A stretch of 64,000 nt of DNA, taken from NCBI GenBank assembly GCA_003999685.1, contig CP021231.1, positions 744,001 through 808,000 on the forward strand. Direction: 5' to 3'. This DNA is from Taiwanofungus camphoratus. Lineage: Eukaryota > Basidiomycota > Agaricomycetes > Polyporales > Taiwanofungaceae. The notes below the pieces were generated by a model. It saw only the letters and a list, made by a program, of their open reading frames with translations, had not been told where the DNA came from and searched no databases. This document shows positions 1-11,849 of this stretch, piece after piece (the stretch's first letter is position 1; the number at the start of each line of letters is the position of its first letter). The position numbers and the translations under genes were made by a program.

Positions 1-231
1 ATGGTATTACTTCTCGATCCAAATCGATCACCTCCTTCACCTGCGCATTCGCAAAGTGTCACTCAACTTCTCTCTCTCGCGGCTCTATCGCCATCTGCTT
101 TTAAGGAAGCTACAGCGAAGTTGAATCCACAGATGCGAGAGTCGTTAGAAGGTTCAGTTCGGCAAGCACTAGGCAACAAAGGCCCAGCAGTAGAAACACC
201 AAGGCCTCAAATTTCCCTTAGGTCATTCTAG
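1..231 (+). CDS. C-terminal end of a protein, possibly HEATR5/LAA1-like (partial)
   Basis: An open frame of 76 codons runs from the window edge to a stop at 229-231. The ATG at base 1 is probably internal, because the gene should extend left of the window. The segment has a helical, alanine/leucine-rich tail (LLSLAALSPSAFKEAT, then MRESLEGSVRQALG) and a short polar end. This resembles the last HEAT helices of the large LAA1/HEATR5 proteins, which help clathrin adaptor AP-1 in trans-Golgi/endosome traffic. That assignment rests on general resemblance only. The gene is convergent with the HRP1-like gene (stop at 620). Coding status is fairly sure; the family is not. Confidence 0.4.
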   Translation: MVLLLDPNRSPPSPAHSQSVTQLLSLAALSPSAFKEATAKLNPQMRESLEGSVRQALGNKGPAVETPRPQISLRSF

Positions 232-619
232 GAGAAGTCATGTACTGTAGTCCAATATCAGGGCGTTCTAAATTATTTGTTCCAAGTAACACTCTGTGAA
301 AAAGCATAGTCAACGTTGGTGCAGAAATTGCAGGTCAGTCGTACACTAGTCGCACAAGCTGCCAGTGACTACAGGTTGACTGGTGTGCGACCGTCCTGCC
401 ACCGATGCCTCCATGTTCGGCTACCGAAAGGCAAGAGACTTGACTAGTTAGTCAAGTTATGCAGCTTCCGTACCAGAAAGGTGACTAAAGCCGAATTTCA
501 ATTTTTACAGAGTGATATATATAATACAAGGCTACATGCTACAGACGCATTACCCAGAAAGAAACATTAGCTTCTACTATGAATTAGATACAATGAACGT
601 AGGAGCGGCCCATGTGGTA

Positions 620-2767
620 TTATCGTGCGTATGGATGGAAACTATGCTGTCCGCGGGCTGCGGTCCTTGCGGGACCCACTCCAGCATTCATCATGGTACC
701 CCCACGCATCCTTGCGATGGCACCGCCCATCATGCCCATACTCGGTTGCATCATTGCTGCCGGATTATTCATGAACGGCCGCATCATGCCCATACCTGGC
801 GTGTTCATGGTCATTGGACCCATGCCCATCCGCATATTTCCCCCCATACCGCCGAGCATGCTTCCTACCATGCTACCCATCCCTGTCATGCCACCGCCCA
901 TTCCTCCCATAGCACCCATTCCCCCGCCCATCCCTCCTCCAATCCCGCTGGCCATCCCTCCACTCATATTGCCACCCATACCTCCTCCCATATGTCCAAG
1001 GTCATTCATCTGAGGGTTGACTACAGCCATGGGCATCATGCTAGACATGCCGCCACCGCCACCATTGAGCGCGGTCATTCCCATGCCCATTGGGTTCATT
1101 CCCATTGAGGTCATACTACCCATCATAGGCATTTGACCCATCATACGTTGGTACAGCATTGTCATTTGCTGAGGATTGACAACCGGCTGCTGAGACACGG
1201 TATAATTCATGCCAGTTGTTGCCCCACTCTCGCTCCCAATTCTACCAGTCCGCGATAGGTCTCGTTGACTGCGCGGCTGAGCAACTTTGACCTCAATCTG
1301 GCAACGGATGTATACACTTGTAACGAGAACAGGAAAACAGAGTAGCTGTAACATACCAATTTATCATCCAATATAAGATCCCCTTTACCAACGAGTTGAT
1401 CCGTATTGCTCGCGTCCTCAAAGGTTACAAACCCGAAGCCCTTGGATCGACCCGATTCACGGTCTACCATGATAGCACAGTCGACGACTTTGCCGTATGA
1501 GGAGAAAAATATGCGCATTGATTCTGAAGTCGTGGCGTGCGAGAGACCGCCGACAAAGTAGCGGGTATTACGAAGATGTTCTTCCCGAGGTATCGCACGC
1601 TTTGGATCGATCTAGGGCAGACGGACATACAACGTGTATGTGAGCATACACAGGATGGGGAGAGCAGATAAAGCGCACCGCTTTACCATCCAAGATGTGT
1701 TCTCGCACCATCACAGCGTTCACTGAGTTTGGGTCTTCAAAAGTGAGGAAAGCAAATCCACGAGACCTCCCGTCCTGATCACGCAGAATAGTACAGTCCT
1801 CAACTTTTCCAAATTCCGAGAAGTAATTCCTCAGACCTTCTGCTCGACAGTGATGCATAGGTCAGATTAGCTCCCTCACAGTAACGTTTTTGTAATGAAT
1901 GTTATATACCGTCTGTTGTATCCCAGCTGAGACCACCGACGAAAAGTTTGCTGCGGGACACGAACACATAGATGTCGCGAATATAGCATTTGAGGCGTAA
2001 ATTGTAGCGAATAAAAGTATGGTGACATGTTGACGAGTACCAGGGAGGGATATAAGACGTTATTAGTTTCCGTAACGTAGAAGGAGATGACCAGATAGGC
2101 CATAAACCGAGCCCATGAATGAGACTAGCACAGCTCGAGAAGACGCAAGTATCGTGGCGTACAGTAGGTGTACACGGTGGGTGTGTATAGCATGAGATAG
2201 TACATGAGACCAAGTAGGATTGTGAAGGCACGTAGTCCATATCAATGACGCGACCGAAAGGAGTAACTTTCCAGTCATTCTCACCGTCCATGTACTCTGA
2301 CGAGCCAAAACTTGCCGGCACACTGGCATTAATTGCACTCACCCTTCGTCCTTCATCTCCGAAGGCCGAACCGGTCTTCGGAGAGAAGTATCCTGCTGCT
2401 TTGAGGAGTCAGCAGTGCCACCATCTTCCTCTGAAGGTGTTGCTTGAGATCGCTGTTGGCGTTCTTGAGCTGGAGTCTGCTTATAAGCGGAAAATTGTTT
2501 GGCGATTTGAGCCGAGTAGGATAACTCAGTGGACTGCGGTTTAGCAGGAAGGGAGCTTTCTCCCCTAAGACTCTTAGTGTCGTGTTCCACGAGAGGCTCT
2601 GAATGTGAAACTTTCGGCTTTTCATCAGTCGAAGGATTTGGTGAAGGTTCTGCTTCTTTGGTGTCGGCACTGTCACCGTAAAGATCTATTGAAACTGAAT
2701 AAATGAATACGTGTCCACAACGAAAGGAAATACCATCATATATGTCGTCTTCAAAGGGGGCGGCCAT
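620..2767 (-). CDS. HRP1: HRP1-like hnRNP with two RRM domains
   Basis: Spliced minus-strand gene for an RNA-binding protein of the Hrp1/Nab4 (DAZAP1/Musashi) type; in yeast Hrp1 is cleavage factor IB, acting in pre-mRNA 3' processing and mRNA export. The start is at 2767 (MAAPFEDDIYD), followed by an intron of about 50 bp. A charged Pro/Ser/Gln region leads to the conserved pre-RRM segment SSEYMDGENDWK (near 2290). RRM1 contains KLFVGGLSWDTTDG and GRSRGFAFLTFEDP. The family linker DPKRAIPREEH follows. RRM2 contains YFVGGLSHATTSES and GRSKGFGFVTFEDA. After IEVKVAQPRSQ comes a very Met/Gly-rich low-complexity tail (about 620-1200) ending near HSFHPYAR. The intron between the first linker and RRM1 is unusually long (about 2270 to 1965). 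The junction near 2310-2345 is unresolved: the frames join only across a 32-bp intron, or a boundary is elsewhere. Family assignment is strong. Confidence 0.88.
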
Positions 2768-3164
2768 GGTGAGAGTAGACGAGCAGTAAAGTGTTACGAG
2801 CTGTGCTAAATGCGCACGAAGGTACGACTCCTCTTTCGGGAAAGCTTACGTAAGTCAAGAATTACAGCACGCTCTAGTCTCTAGGTTCGACGCTGACGAG
2901 AAGCCAGCGCGCAAAAATAGAAAAGAAATCGACTGAATAAATTATGAAATGCGAGTCAAAGCACGACCGCAAAAGTCCCTACAGTGCAATGCGATGCAGC
3001 TCTGCATGAGTACAGACAAACCCTCCGTGAAGACACGTCGCCATAAACTATGCCTGAAAACATACCCAACAATAGGTGGTCAGGACAGGTAAAAGCAAGT
3101 TTTGTCACCCTCAACCTACACTATGGTCTACCTCTCCTGACCCCCTTCACAAATTCCTGAAGAG
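2768..3164. other. Intergenic, promoter side of the HRP1-like gene
   Basis: About 400 bp between the HRP1-like start and the stop of the VHS/GAT gene, both on the minus strand. I see no gene, RNA or repeat here. It should hold the promoter of the HRP1-like gene and the 3' UTR of its neighbour. Confidence 0.5.
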
Positions 3165-6100
3165 TTAATGGACGCCAAGCGCAGCTGCAGCCAGTTGTCC
3201 TTCCTTGATGCGCTGTTGTAGCCGTTCAGCTGCAGCATCATACACGTAATGCACCGGTTGATGCCATCCTCTGATGCGTCCTTCTTCCGAATCGGAATCG
3301 AGAGGATCGTCGGTAGACCGCAATGATTCATCAGTGTGATCGTAAAACAGGTCGTCTGTATCGAAACCTCCTATACAAGTTCGTAAAATTCAAGTTGAAA
3401 CATTACCTCACTCGAGGAATATCACAGCTTACGATCCGATTCGACAGGTTCAATGACTTTGCGTTTGCCAAGGGCCTTCGCGCTCGGTTTTACTGGCGTG
3501 TCGTACTCCTCGTCGCGCAACCCATTTTCTCTCAGTCGGAGCTTGCTCATGTCATGAACAACTGCACTTGGCGTATTCTCCAAAGAGCCGTGAGAAATTT
3601 GATACATCGAGGATCGTTCCGGGGAGGGCGTTCGCGACTGCGTCAAACCATACGCAGGAGACCGTGGCCCAAGTGGGGCATGAGGAGGGGGGGCGAGAGA
3701 TTGTATGGAGCCTTGGGAGCCCAGAGGACGCTGCTGAATCGGATGCACAGCACCATGGGTTGGTATGGGAGGTAGTGGATGGGTATGCGATGGAATTACT
3801 GGTGTTACAACAAAGGATGGGGCAGAAGAGGCTGAAAGTGAAGGAGAAGGCGAAGCACTGCGTGAGGATGAAGCACCACCATGATGGGGATAGCCGGGGT
3901 CCAGATATAGTGAGTGATCCACATCATCATATCGGAGTTGCTACATTGGCACAGAGAATTGAGCACTCCTGTGATCAAAGAGGGTGAAAATCACTCTTAC
4001 ACTCCGATCCATCCTGATTTCTTTTCTGCTCCTCTCTTCGGCCTCCCTCTCGAGCCCGACACGCTCGAGATCGTCGTAGACTCTGAGCGCTTCCATCAAC
4101 TCCTCGTTCGCAGCGAGTAAATCAGCCAACAACTGCTCTTCTGGTGTCAATTCGGGCGTTCGATCAGTATCCGTAGTTGAGACCGGTGAAGTGGTACGGT
4201 TAGAATCAATCGAGGGTCTCATGTCTTGGAGCGGCTGTTCGCGCCCTGCAGCCCGACGTGACCGTTCAGCCCCAGAGAATGCCCAAGGTATCTGGGCAGA
4301 AATCAGCTCTTGAGATGCGCGACATCGTGCATAAAATTCCTATAAGGGATTTATATCAGAAAGCAATGGCTATGTAGCGCTAACGTACCCGAATGATATC
4401 TTTTCTCAGGTCTTCTGGCTTCGCGAAAGCAAGCGCCTCGAAGAGTACTTTAGCATTTCCGCTGCCAACCTTGCACTCCTGGAATAAACGCCTCATGTCT
4501 TCCTCTGGTGGAATCACACGATTACGAGACGATGTCTTTGGTTTATTAGACGGAACCTATACAAAAGAATTAAGACCATGGAGTATGATATGTAGTAAAT
4601 AACTAGGCCTACAGCAGGTGGCAGCCGCTGAGGCCCCATAGGCGACTGGTCAGGATTCGGAGATGCTGCAGGTAGGGGATGGCGCGGCGTAGGTGGATAG
4701 AACATTGCGTCGTCCGTGTCAAAGGGAATACCCTATATGCGCCAGATCATCAGACATCGCTTTTTTGGAGTGCTTTCTCAGGACTATCGTGCCTGGTCAA
4801 AAAGTCACGTACTTCTCCTGGTTTGTCGGCCGGTTTCACCTTCCGCCACAGATGGCGAAAACCACTATCCTTTCCTATCAGAGCAAGGGCAGTAGCAGTC
4901 AGACACTTCTCTTCGATAACGTGGACCAGACGCAAGCTCGACTAGACAATGACCGTGCAGACGATGGCTAGGCAAGTACAGAAAATAGAATTAACAGGGT
5001 GTGATGCTCACCAGGTGGACTGGCATAAGCAGCAGCGGCTAACACCTCCAATAGTCGTTCACGGACAACGGGTGATGTTCGTGAAGAAGTGATCACGTCC
5101 TCGAGTGTATCGAGGAATTTGCGGGAAGCACATTGTGAAATGAAGAGCTCAGAAGAATTGCGTAACATGATGGCCCAAAGCTGAAAATCGTGAAGCTATA
5201 AGACTTGAACGGTCTCACACTGTGGGTGGGGACACACCCGGGCAGCCGACAGTTGCGCTGTTGGCTCCGCGTATCTGCAAGAGCAGAAGAAGGCAATAAG
5301 AAACAGCGTGTAATGCAAATGGTGACTGATGGCAAACAGGTAAATGAAAGAAGTCTCACTTGAATTCTCTTCGTAAGGCTTTCACGGCCTCCTTCGCGTT
5401 GGCCTCACCTGCAGAAGCTCTTTCACATACTTCAAGCACGAGTGACCAATCTTCTGAAGCAGTCGCTGTAAGGTACCCTGGTATGCCAAAATGGTGTCAA
5501 AAGCAATTCTCATCCAGCGACCAGCACAAACACGCATGGCGATTGTTACAGCGGATCGCGCTGTAGATGAAGACGGTAACGTACCGATCATGCGGGTGAG
5601 GTCTGCATGTGAATCTTCCTCTTGCCGCTCCTTGTCTCTGACGCGATCCTTATCTTTGTCTTTGACACCAGTACGTTCCCAGAAGCCTCTCCGCTCTTTC
5701 TTCTCTTCTCGATACGAGACTTCTGTCATACTCTCTTCTGACTGTTCCACAGTCGGATCTGGATGTGGATCAAGCGCCTTGAGGATACCAACGGCGGCCA
5801 AGGGATTATGGCCATTTGGCCCCTTCTTACGTAGCATCTGTGGCTCTCGATTCCGCTCCTTCAAATTCGGAGACTTGGTTGGTGGTTGCGGCGGCGAGAC
5901 TGCAGATGAGATCACTGGTGGACCTGCGTGATGTGTAGATAGGAAGGCAGGCGTAGCAGATGGGGTTGGGGGGGAATGCGACGCGGAGAGCGTTGAGCGG
6001 ACAGTGTAGGATTGTGAGTCATTGTCAATCATGTTCCAATGCTCGTCAGACGAATGCGGTGTTCCGGCTTGAGATCGGTCATAGCGTTGGGATAGATGTT

Positions 6101-6265
6101 GGGAGTGTGTATAGTTCTGGTAATGACCGGCGTGTCAATATGGATGGCAACAAGCTGAGGTCAACGTACTTCTGTTGGCGCTCCAGACGCTACGTCCGTG
6201 AAGCCATCCTTCGAGTCTGACGCTCCTCTGACCTTGACCTTGTCACGTCCGAATAGCCTCTTCAT
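3165..6265 (-). CDS. VHS/GAT-domain trafficking protein (LSB5-like)
   Basis: Multi-exon minus-strand gene. The start is the ATG at 6263-6265 (MKRLFGRDK), chosen because this basic N-terminus is typical of the family. A long Pro/Ser-rich region follows, then KKGPNGHNPLAAVGILKALD and a Lys/Asp/Arg-rich stretch (about 5600-5700) containing GFWERTGVKDKDKDR. The VHS core is read across several introns: EANAKEAVKALRREFK (near 5370), TAQLSAARLWAIMLRNSSEL and ERLLEVLAAAAYASPPG (near 5040), then GFRHLWRKVKPADKPGE. A GAT-like helical segment lies at 3941-4222 (TPEEQLLADLLAANEELMEA, LRVYDDLERVGLEREAEERS). The tail is Ser/Pro-rich and ends EGQLAAAALGVH with stop at 3165-3167. Such proteins bind ubiquitinated cargo and actin/clathrin machinery in endosomal sorting (family knowledge). 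Exact exon edges in the 4.3-5.4 kb part were not all fixed. Confidence 0.75.
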
Positions 6266-6643
6266 TTCAAAATTTAAGGCGAGACCTGTCGTGGACGTCG
6301 TCAGAGTTCGCAAACAGAAAAGTTCTGAGTTGCGGCGCTCACTGGCGGTTGGAAGGCTGTACACTAACCAGTAGCAATATAAAGCGACTCAATCATAGTT
6401 ATACCACGTGGCTCCACTTTCCCAGTGCCCCGCCTCGCCGCGATCAACCTCTCACACCCTTGAGTACTTACTTATATCTAGTGTTCCATAATCAGCTCAC
6501 GCGACTGATTGTCTTGCAAGATTGGCAGCGACCATATATGGACCACCTAAGTATGATAGCTACTTTCACTAGGATTCCATTCGACCCTATATTTACCGCC
6601 TTCACACCTGGATAAACAACGAGATTCCCATCAACAACCATCT

Positions 6644-8769
6644 TCAGGAACGTAGGGGTCCTTTCGCGACAGGCACCGTTCCCACCGGATCAGCCTCGCC
6701 AAAAATGACTGCCGCTGCAGCGTTCAACGCAGGAACTGTGAACTCAAACGTAGCGAGGCAGGGCACGTCTACGTCCTCGAGGTTCATGAGATCATAGGGT
6801 GCACAGGTAGTCACTAGCACCACCTTTCCCGAATCCACGTTTTGCATCACGTCCCGCAAGAAGTCGGTCTGCCACTTGCCGCTCTCGAAGGCGTTTCGTG
6901 TGGCGAAAATGACGGTTGAGGCCAGACGCAGACTCTCCTTCAGCGCATCGGCAACTGCATCACCAGGTGCGTATACGACATGTTGCATGGGCTGCCGCTG
7001 TGCGATCGACGTTGCAAAGGCTTGGTATGGTGGGCCAGCAGTGTTTCGCAATCGACCCTCTTTGTCGCGAAGCTTCCCTTCGGCATCGTCCACTGCCAGG
7101 TTGATGCTCTCCGTTCGGGGCGTGAATAAAACCGCAGATCCCGAGTTGCTCTTCGGAAGCCCTCCAGGAGGATTGCGGACAGCTGCAATGGCAGCTGTGT
7201 AAGCTCGAACACTGAGGGCCTCGTTCTCGAGCTTCAGGCGTGATACTTCTCCGGTGTCCAAGCTCGAAGAAAGCACATCGTCCCAAGTGCCTGCAAATTT
7301 GTCCTTCAAGGAATATATCTTGCTTCCGCTGGCCCGAAGTGCATCGACGGATAGCCGACCTTCTTGCACAGCTTCGTATGTAGCCTTCAATGCTCCCACA
7401 TGACGGTCATATCGGTGACAGATCATAACGACATCCGCACCAGCTCCTAACGCCATGACAGCACCACGCTCCGATCCATACGTCTCGGCAACAGCCTCCA
7501 TTTCAAGGCAATCTGTGACGATCACCCCTTCGAAACCCATTTCGCCCCGAAGCAGATCAGTGGTGATTATCCTAGACAGCGAACAGGGTGTATCGTCGCC
7601 AGTGACAAGCGGCAGTGCCATATGTCCTGTCATAATGGTGGCAATGCCACTGTTTACGACTTTCTGGAAAGGAACAAGCTCTGTAGCGAGTAACTGTTCC
7701 TTGTTGGTCAAGATCCGAGGTAGACTCAAGTGAGAGTCGACATGAGTATTTCCATGTCCCGGAAAATGCTTCGCAGATGGCGCAACTTTGGCAGACGTCA
7801 AACCGGAACTTACAGCTTGAACATAGCGGCCAACCTGGAATGGATCTACGAAGGAGTATGAGTGCATGAGTCAGAGACCTACACAACCAATGATGTTCTC
7901 ACCGTCTCCAAATGATCGGACGCCTGTTTCATGGATGAGGCATAGACTTGCCAATGGGGACATACATAGACTCACCGATGACGGGGTTTCGAGGATCTGA
8001 ATTCACATCCGCAACAGGGCTATAGCTGCAGAGATCGTCAGAAGGAGATCCAGATAGCGGAGGTGAAATCAAACATACGCCCAATTGATACCTGCTAGGT
8101 GCATTTCTTTCCCAGAAGCATTTGAGACTCGCTCCACTAATTCAGGAGAGCCTGAAGCAGCTAGAGCCATGGCTCCGGGGCTGAAGTCGACAGGCCATCA
8201 ACAAGCAATAGCTCCACAATGAAATGCGACTCGCAATTGAGTGCCTGCATCACGAGTCATCGTGGAACTGAACGCGGACACCAGGCCTGTGGTGCAGTTA
8301 TTTGTTAAGCAAGGATCGAATGGCATCGTGGGGGATGAAGGGGATGACTGTACCATTCTCTTGATCAATGCCAATCATGAGTGGCCGTGCATGTCCCGCC
8401 TCTTTGGCAAGAAGCTGCAGCTTATGGACAAGCTTATGAACTTGTGCAATACCTATAAGCAAAGACGATCATCGGCAACAGCGGCTTGAGCAATGCAAAC
8501 TGCGCACTTTGAACATTGCGTTTCATCAATATAATATTCCTGAATACGTACTTTTCCGTAAGCTTCAGAGGATTAGCCTGTCTAAGTCAGGATAACTAAC
8601 CCAAGGTAATACTCGCAGATCAGCGTTTTGATGTCTTCACTCACTTCATGACCGTGAAACCCAAAGACGAAGTGCTGTTTATCATATTCAGAAGCAAGCT
8701 CATAGGAGACTCACAATATCAATGTACCTGCCCAATTTCTCGCCTAACTTGCTCTGAAAGCTCTACCAT
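6644..8769 (-). CDS. Glycoside hydrolase family 3, beta-N-acetylhexosaminidase type
   Basis: Minus-strand gene with a long 3' exon and several short 5' exons. The start is set at the ATG 8767-8769 (MVELSEQVRREIGQ), continuing after an intron as HFVFGFHGHEVSEDI. Further short exons carry MIGIDQENG and WAYSPVADVNSDPRNPV. The long exon holds KHFPGHGNTHVDSHLSLP, the NagZ-subfamily motif with the His-containing acid/base loop, and VIVTDCLEMEAV, where the Asp after Thr is the expected nucleophile. AGADVVMICHRYDRHVGAL follows. A C-terminal domain of about 200 residues ends at 6644-6646 after VGTVPVAKGPLRS. The expected role is removal of terminal beta-GlcNAc from chitin fragments or glycans, in the cytosol because no signal peptide is seen. 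It is divergent from the gene at 9391 with about 620 bp between them. Substrate is inferred from the subfamily motif. Confidence 0.88.
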
Positions 8770-9390
8770 ATCGTAGTCAGTATCGTCGTAGCAAAGGGGA
8801 CTGGGTCGCCGTGGACCGAAGGTTTCGAGAAGGACAAGGTGTGGACTCGACAAGGCAATTAAGAGTAACCGGCCTACGGCCTTCAAATACGTAGGCTCTC
8901 TGTTACAGGAATTGGCCTAGAATGAATGTAGGAACTATTCAACGGTGTACATTATGGTATGTGGTTCCTGAGGTCGGAGATAACGGTCATCTCAAATAGG
9001 CGCCGAAGATCAGTGCCAAAACAGGAAGTCTGCTGCATACTCAAAGGAGACCGTTAACTATTTATTGTCTTTCGCGTGCGTCTCAAGATCAAAGGTCACG
9101 ATGCATTTCAAAGTGCTGATACCTAGACTTTACTTGAAGTCTGAACGATATATAACAATTGTGTTAAAGGAGAGCCTGCCAGGATTCCAAAAGTACGTGA
9201 GGTCCGTTTGTTACGTAAGCTTAGACACAACTTGCCATTCGTGGAGCTCAACCACTGTTGCTCAGTGCAGACCACTACTCGCACTCTCAAGAGCAATAAG
9301 GATGTTAGAGCAGTCCCCAAGTCACCTTCGTCCTAATCTTTCTACTTCGCCGTCCTTGTCAGAGAATTCAGGCATCTTAAATTAGACAAT
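8770..9390. other. Divergent intergenic region
   Basis: About 620 bp between two divergent start codons (GH3 at 8769 minus, uncharacterised gene at 9391 plus). It must carry both promoters. No clear motif, RNA gene or repeat stands out. Confidence 0.5.
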
Positions 9391-10816
9391 ATGACTGAGA
9401 ATAATGACGGGGGTATAAAGGTGCGTTTGTATGAACCCTGAGGCAGGTTTGTGTGATGCTCAGTTGTGTCGCTTTGTAGCAGCCTCCTGCTAAGAGGCCG
9501 CGATTATCTTCCGCGGATGGATTTGCCAGAAGAGGCTCTCCAGTGAAGATACCTGCTCCAAAGTTTGATTCTGCCTTTGATAGTTCTCCTGGTACTTCGA
9601 CTACAAAACTGCCAAGCAAAGCAAGCAGTCGTACATCGCACCTACCGCGACTGAATGCGACCTGCCAAGCTAACTTTACTTCTGGTTTTGGCGATACCTC
9701 CCCAATACGCCCCAAACCTCTAAGCAAGATACCTGCTCGTCCTTCTAAGTTACAATGGCCAGATACGTCTAGGCACATCGCAGGACCGGCTGGGGCACAG
9801 AAGTCGACCCCTCTCCGCGTATTAGAGCCTCCAGCTTGGGTGCCTCCTAAACCCCATCCAGTCAGCGAAGGAAGTCCCACCAAGAAGGTGACTGCTCTGA
9901 CCTCTCGCCTACCGTTCCCTCTCCCATCCTATGAGACGTCAGCCGAACGCAAGACAAGTATACACCAACTCCACCCTCGTCTCATAACTCCACCACGTTC
10001 TAAGAAAGTTCAACCTCTTATGAAATTCCCTGCACCTCCACTAGCAGCTGTGGCAGGGTCCTCTCGTTCTGTCGATACGGGAATGAAGACCATATCAACC
10101 ACAAACGTCGCTCTCGCCACTGATCCTCGTTCAGAAGGCGGCTCGGCCGAGCTGCTCTCTATCTTCCTCCAACAGCACGGCCACAGCTTCACTGACCCTA
10201 CAGAACGCGAGCTACAACGCGGATTAGGTCAAAGCCCGGAAAAAGCTTCCAAATCTAAGAAACCCAGATATATTAGGTGAGGACATTGGATCTCTCGGTT
10301 GTCCTTTTCTGACAGCCCGTTTGCAGGGGAGACTTGGCCGAGCAAGCGAGTAGACAATTCGCTCAGAGCGACACAGCATTATCTTTGTGGCAGACAGATA
10401 TGCAGAGACCGTCTTCCGCGCGAATCGCGCCAGATCTTCGTCTGCGGATTGTATCTGTGTCAACTGATACCGACGATGTCAGTCATCATCGCCCACCTTA
10501 CCCCCCTCGCTTGGGAATAGCTCGGTGTTGCTCTATGAATGGGCTTGATCCGGAGGAGAGAACTGTATTGCTGAATTTCGGTGACCCTTGTTCTCTTATT
10601 CTACGGACGAACAAAGTGGATGATCTCCAAGAAGGCGGAGAACTCCATTTATGGCGCCCATGGCACACGATCGACGCGCTCGACTCGTGTGTGGAGGGCT
10701 CAGATCCGCGCGTCCAAGGACACAATCTTCAACTGGCTAATCACCTATTTCTTAATGGCGGTAATATCTTATTATGCTCTCGATTCCGCATTGTCCCAGC
10801 TTTACCCTCTATTTAA
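9391..10816 (+). CDS. Uncharacterised protein with basic, Pro/Ser-rich N-terminus
   Basis: Three exons joined by eye close in frame: 9391-9420, 9480-10276 and 10327-10816, with short introns bounded by GT..AG. The first exon gives MTENNDGGIK; the second begins QPPAKRPRLSSADGF. The KRPR cluster could be a nuclear localisation signal. Residues up to about 270 are disordered-looking and rich in Pro, Ser, Thr and Lys. The last ~150 residues look folded: DLAEQASRQFAQSDTALSLW, RLGIARCCSMNGLDPEERTV, then GELHLWRPWHTIDA and NILLCSRFRIVPALPSI at the end. I do not recognise the family. The folded tail and clean splicing argue for a real gene; a nuclear role is only suggested by the basic motif. Confidence 0.7.
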
Positions 10817-10966
10817 ATCCGGTTCATCGGTCAGCTGTGTGGATTATTCTCCCTTGTTGTATACTACTGATTGTAGCGATATGTAACGTCTTCCTCGTTA
10901 TCCAATAGTTGTCGCGTAACATTCTCCTGGTTGACCTTGAACGTATGACGGACATCACAGTACGCG

Positions 10967-10984
10967 ACGCGTTACGTCACGCGT
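10967..10984. promoter_or_regulatory. Paired ACGCGT (MCB-type) motifs upstream of the coiled-coil gene
   Basis: ACGCGT occurs at 10967-10972 and again at 10979-10984, about 80-95 bp before the start codon at 11063. ACGCGT is the core site of the fungal MBF (Mbp1-Swi6) factor, which drives G1/S transcription. Two copies 12 bp apart are unlikely by chance. Function here is inferred. Confidence 0.5.
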
Positions 10985-11062
10985 CATGTCACACAACTTC
11001 ATGACTTGTCGTCGCATAATCCAACGTCCTTCGTAACCACACTACTGGATAGCGCTGCTTAG

Positions 11063-11849
11063 ATGCCACAGAACCGCCTGGACAACACAAAGGTAGCTCG
11101 GGAACTCATGAACGGCTCATCTACGTTTACTTATTATCCTTCACTTGTCTCAGCAATCAATGAGCAGTGACGACGCTGGGTAAGCAAACACTTTTTCAAT
11201 ACTAGTACTGATAGAGTGGCTGAGAAGGTACAAGTGTAATGGCTGCTGTGGCACAGCAGATGCAAAGTATTGCATGTCTCATGGGTCGAAACTGGACTAT
11301 TCATTTGTCTCTACTCATAAGCTTCCTGGGAAAAGAAGAGGAAGGAAAAGGAAAACACGTTCTTCCAGGAGGCTAAAGTTGAGCTGAGTAAATGCGTCAG
11401 GTCTAGTCTTCGTGCCTCGTCTAGATATCGCCTTATTGGTGAACATGATAGGTTTCGACCAGGACTGATAAGTTTGCGGAAGCCATTGAAGAAATGTAAG
11501 AAACCCAGATTTTCTCATCTCTTTACTTGACACGTGCAATTTAAGGAACGGTGTATACGAGAAATTCGTTCTGGACTATGCGTCCGTCGAGGATAACATT
11601 CGCAAGTTATGGGCCCAATTACTCGAGGAACAGGAGAAGCTCCTGGTTCATTCCTTTGACATTTCTAACCGAACGCATATATTGATCATGCCGTTGAGAC
11701 AGAATCTCTCGGAACAGAAGCACAGACGTCTGATAGAAACTGAGAAGGAGAGAGAAAAAGGTCAAGTGCAGGGCATGGCCATGGCAAAAAAGGCCATGGA
11801 AGGTTTGTTCAACAACCAGATGACTTGGATTTCGCTGTTCACCGTTTGA
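11063..11849 (+). CDS. Small multi-exon coiled-coil protein, unrecognised
   Basis: A gene made of short exons. The start is the ATG at 11063 (MPQNRLDNTK), exon 11063-11092. Then come 11154-11179 (QSMSSDDAG) and 11215-11227 (VAEK); a later exon starts at about 11322 and carries WEKKRKEKENTFFQEAKVEL. Exons 11463-11495 (TDKFAEAIEE) and 11546-11849 join cleanly. The last exon holds NGVYEKFVLDYASVEDNIRK, LWAQLLEEQEKLLVHSFDI and KHRRLIETEKEREKGQVQ, with stop at 11847-11849. The C-terminal ~137 residues are strongly helical, charged and heptad-like. The join between the third exon (ending 11227) and the exon at 11322 does not keep frame in my reading, so one boundary there is wrong or an exon is missed. 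A pair of MCB-type sites upstream suggests a cell-cycle role, which is inference. Confidence 0.6.

Noticed and set aside
512-1108. Long His/Thr/Pro-rich and Pro/Ile-rich plus-strand frames
   Set aside because: They are antisense shadows of the Met/Gly-rich tail of the HRP1-like gene; the repeat composition keeps several frames open.
2880-2900. Second tRNA candidate from a GGTTCGA match
   Set aside because: No T-stem pairing and no D or anticodon arm nearby.
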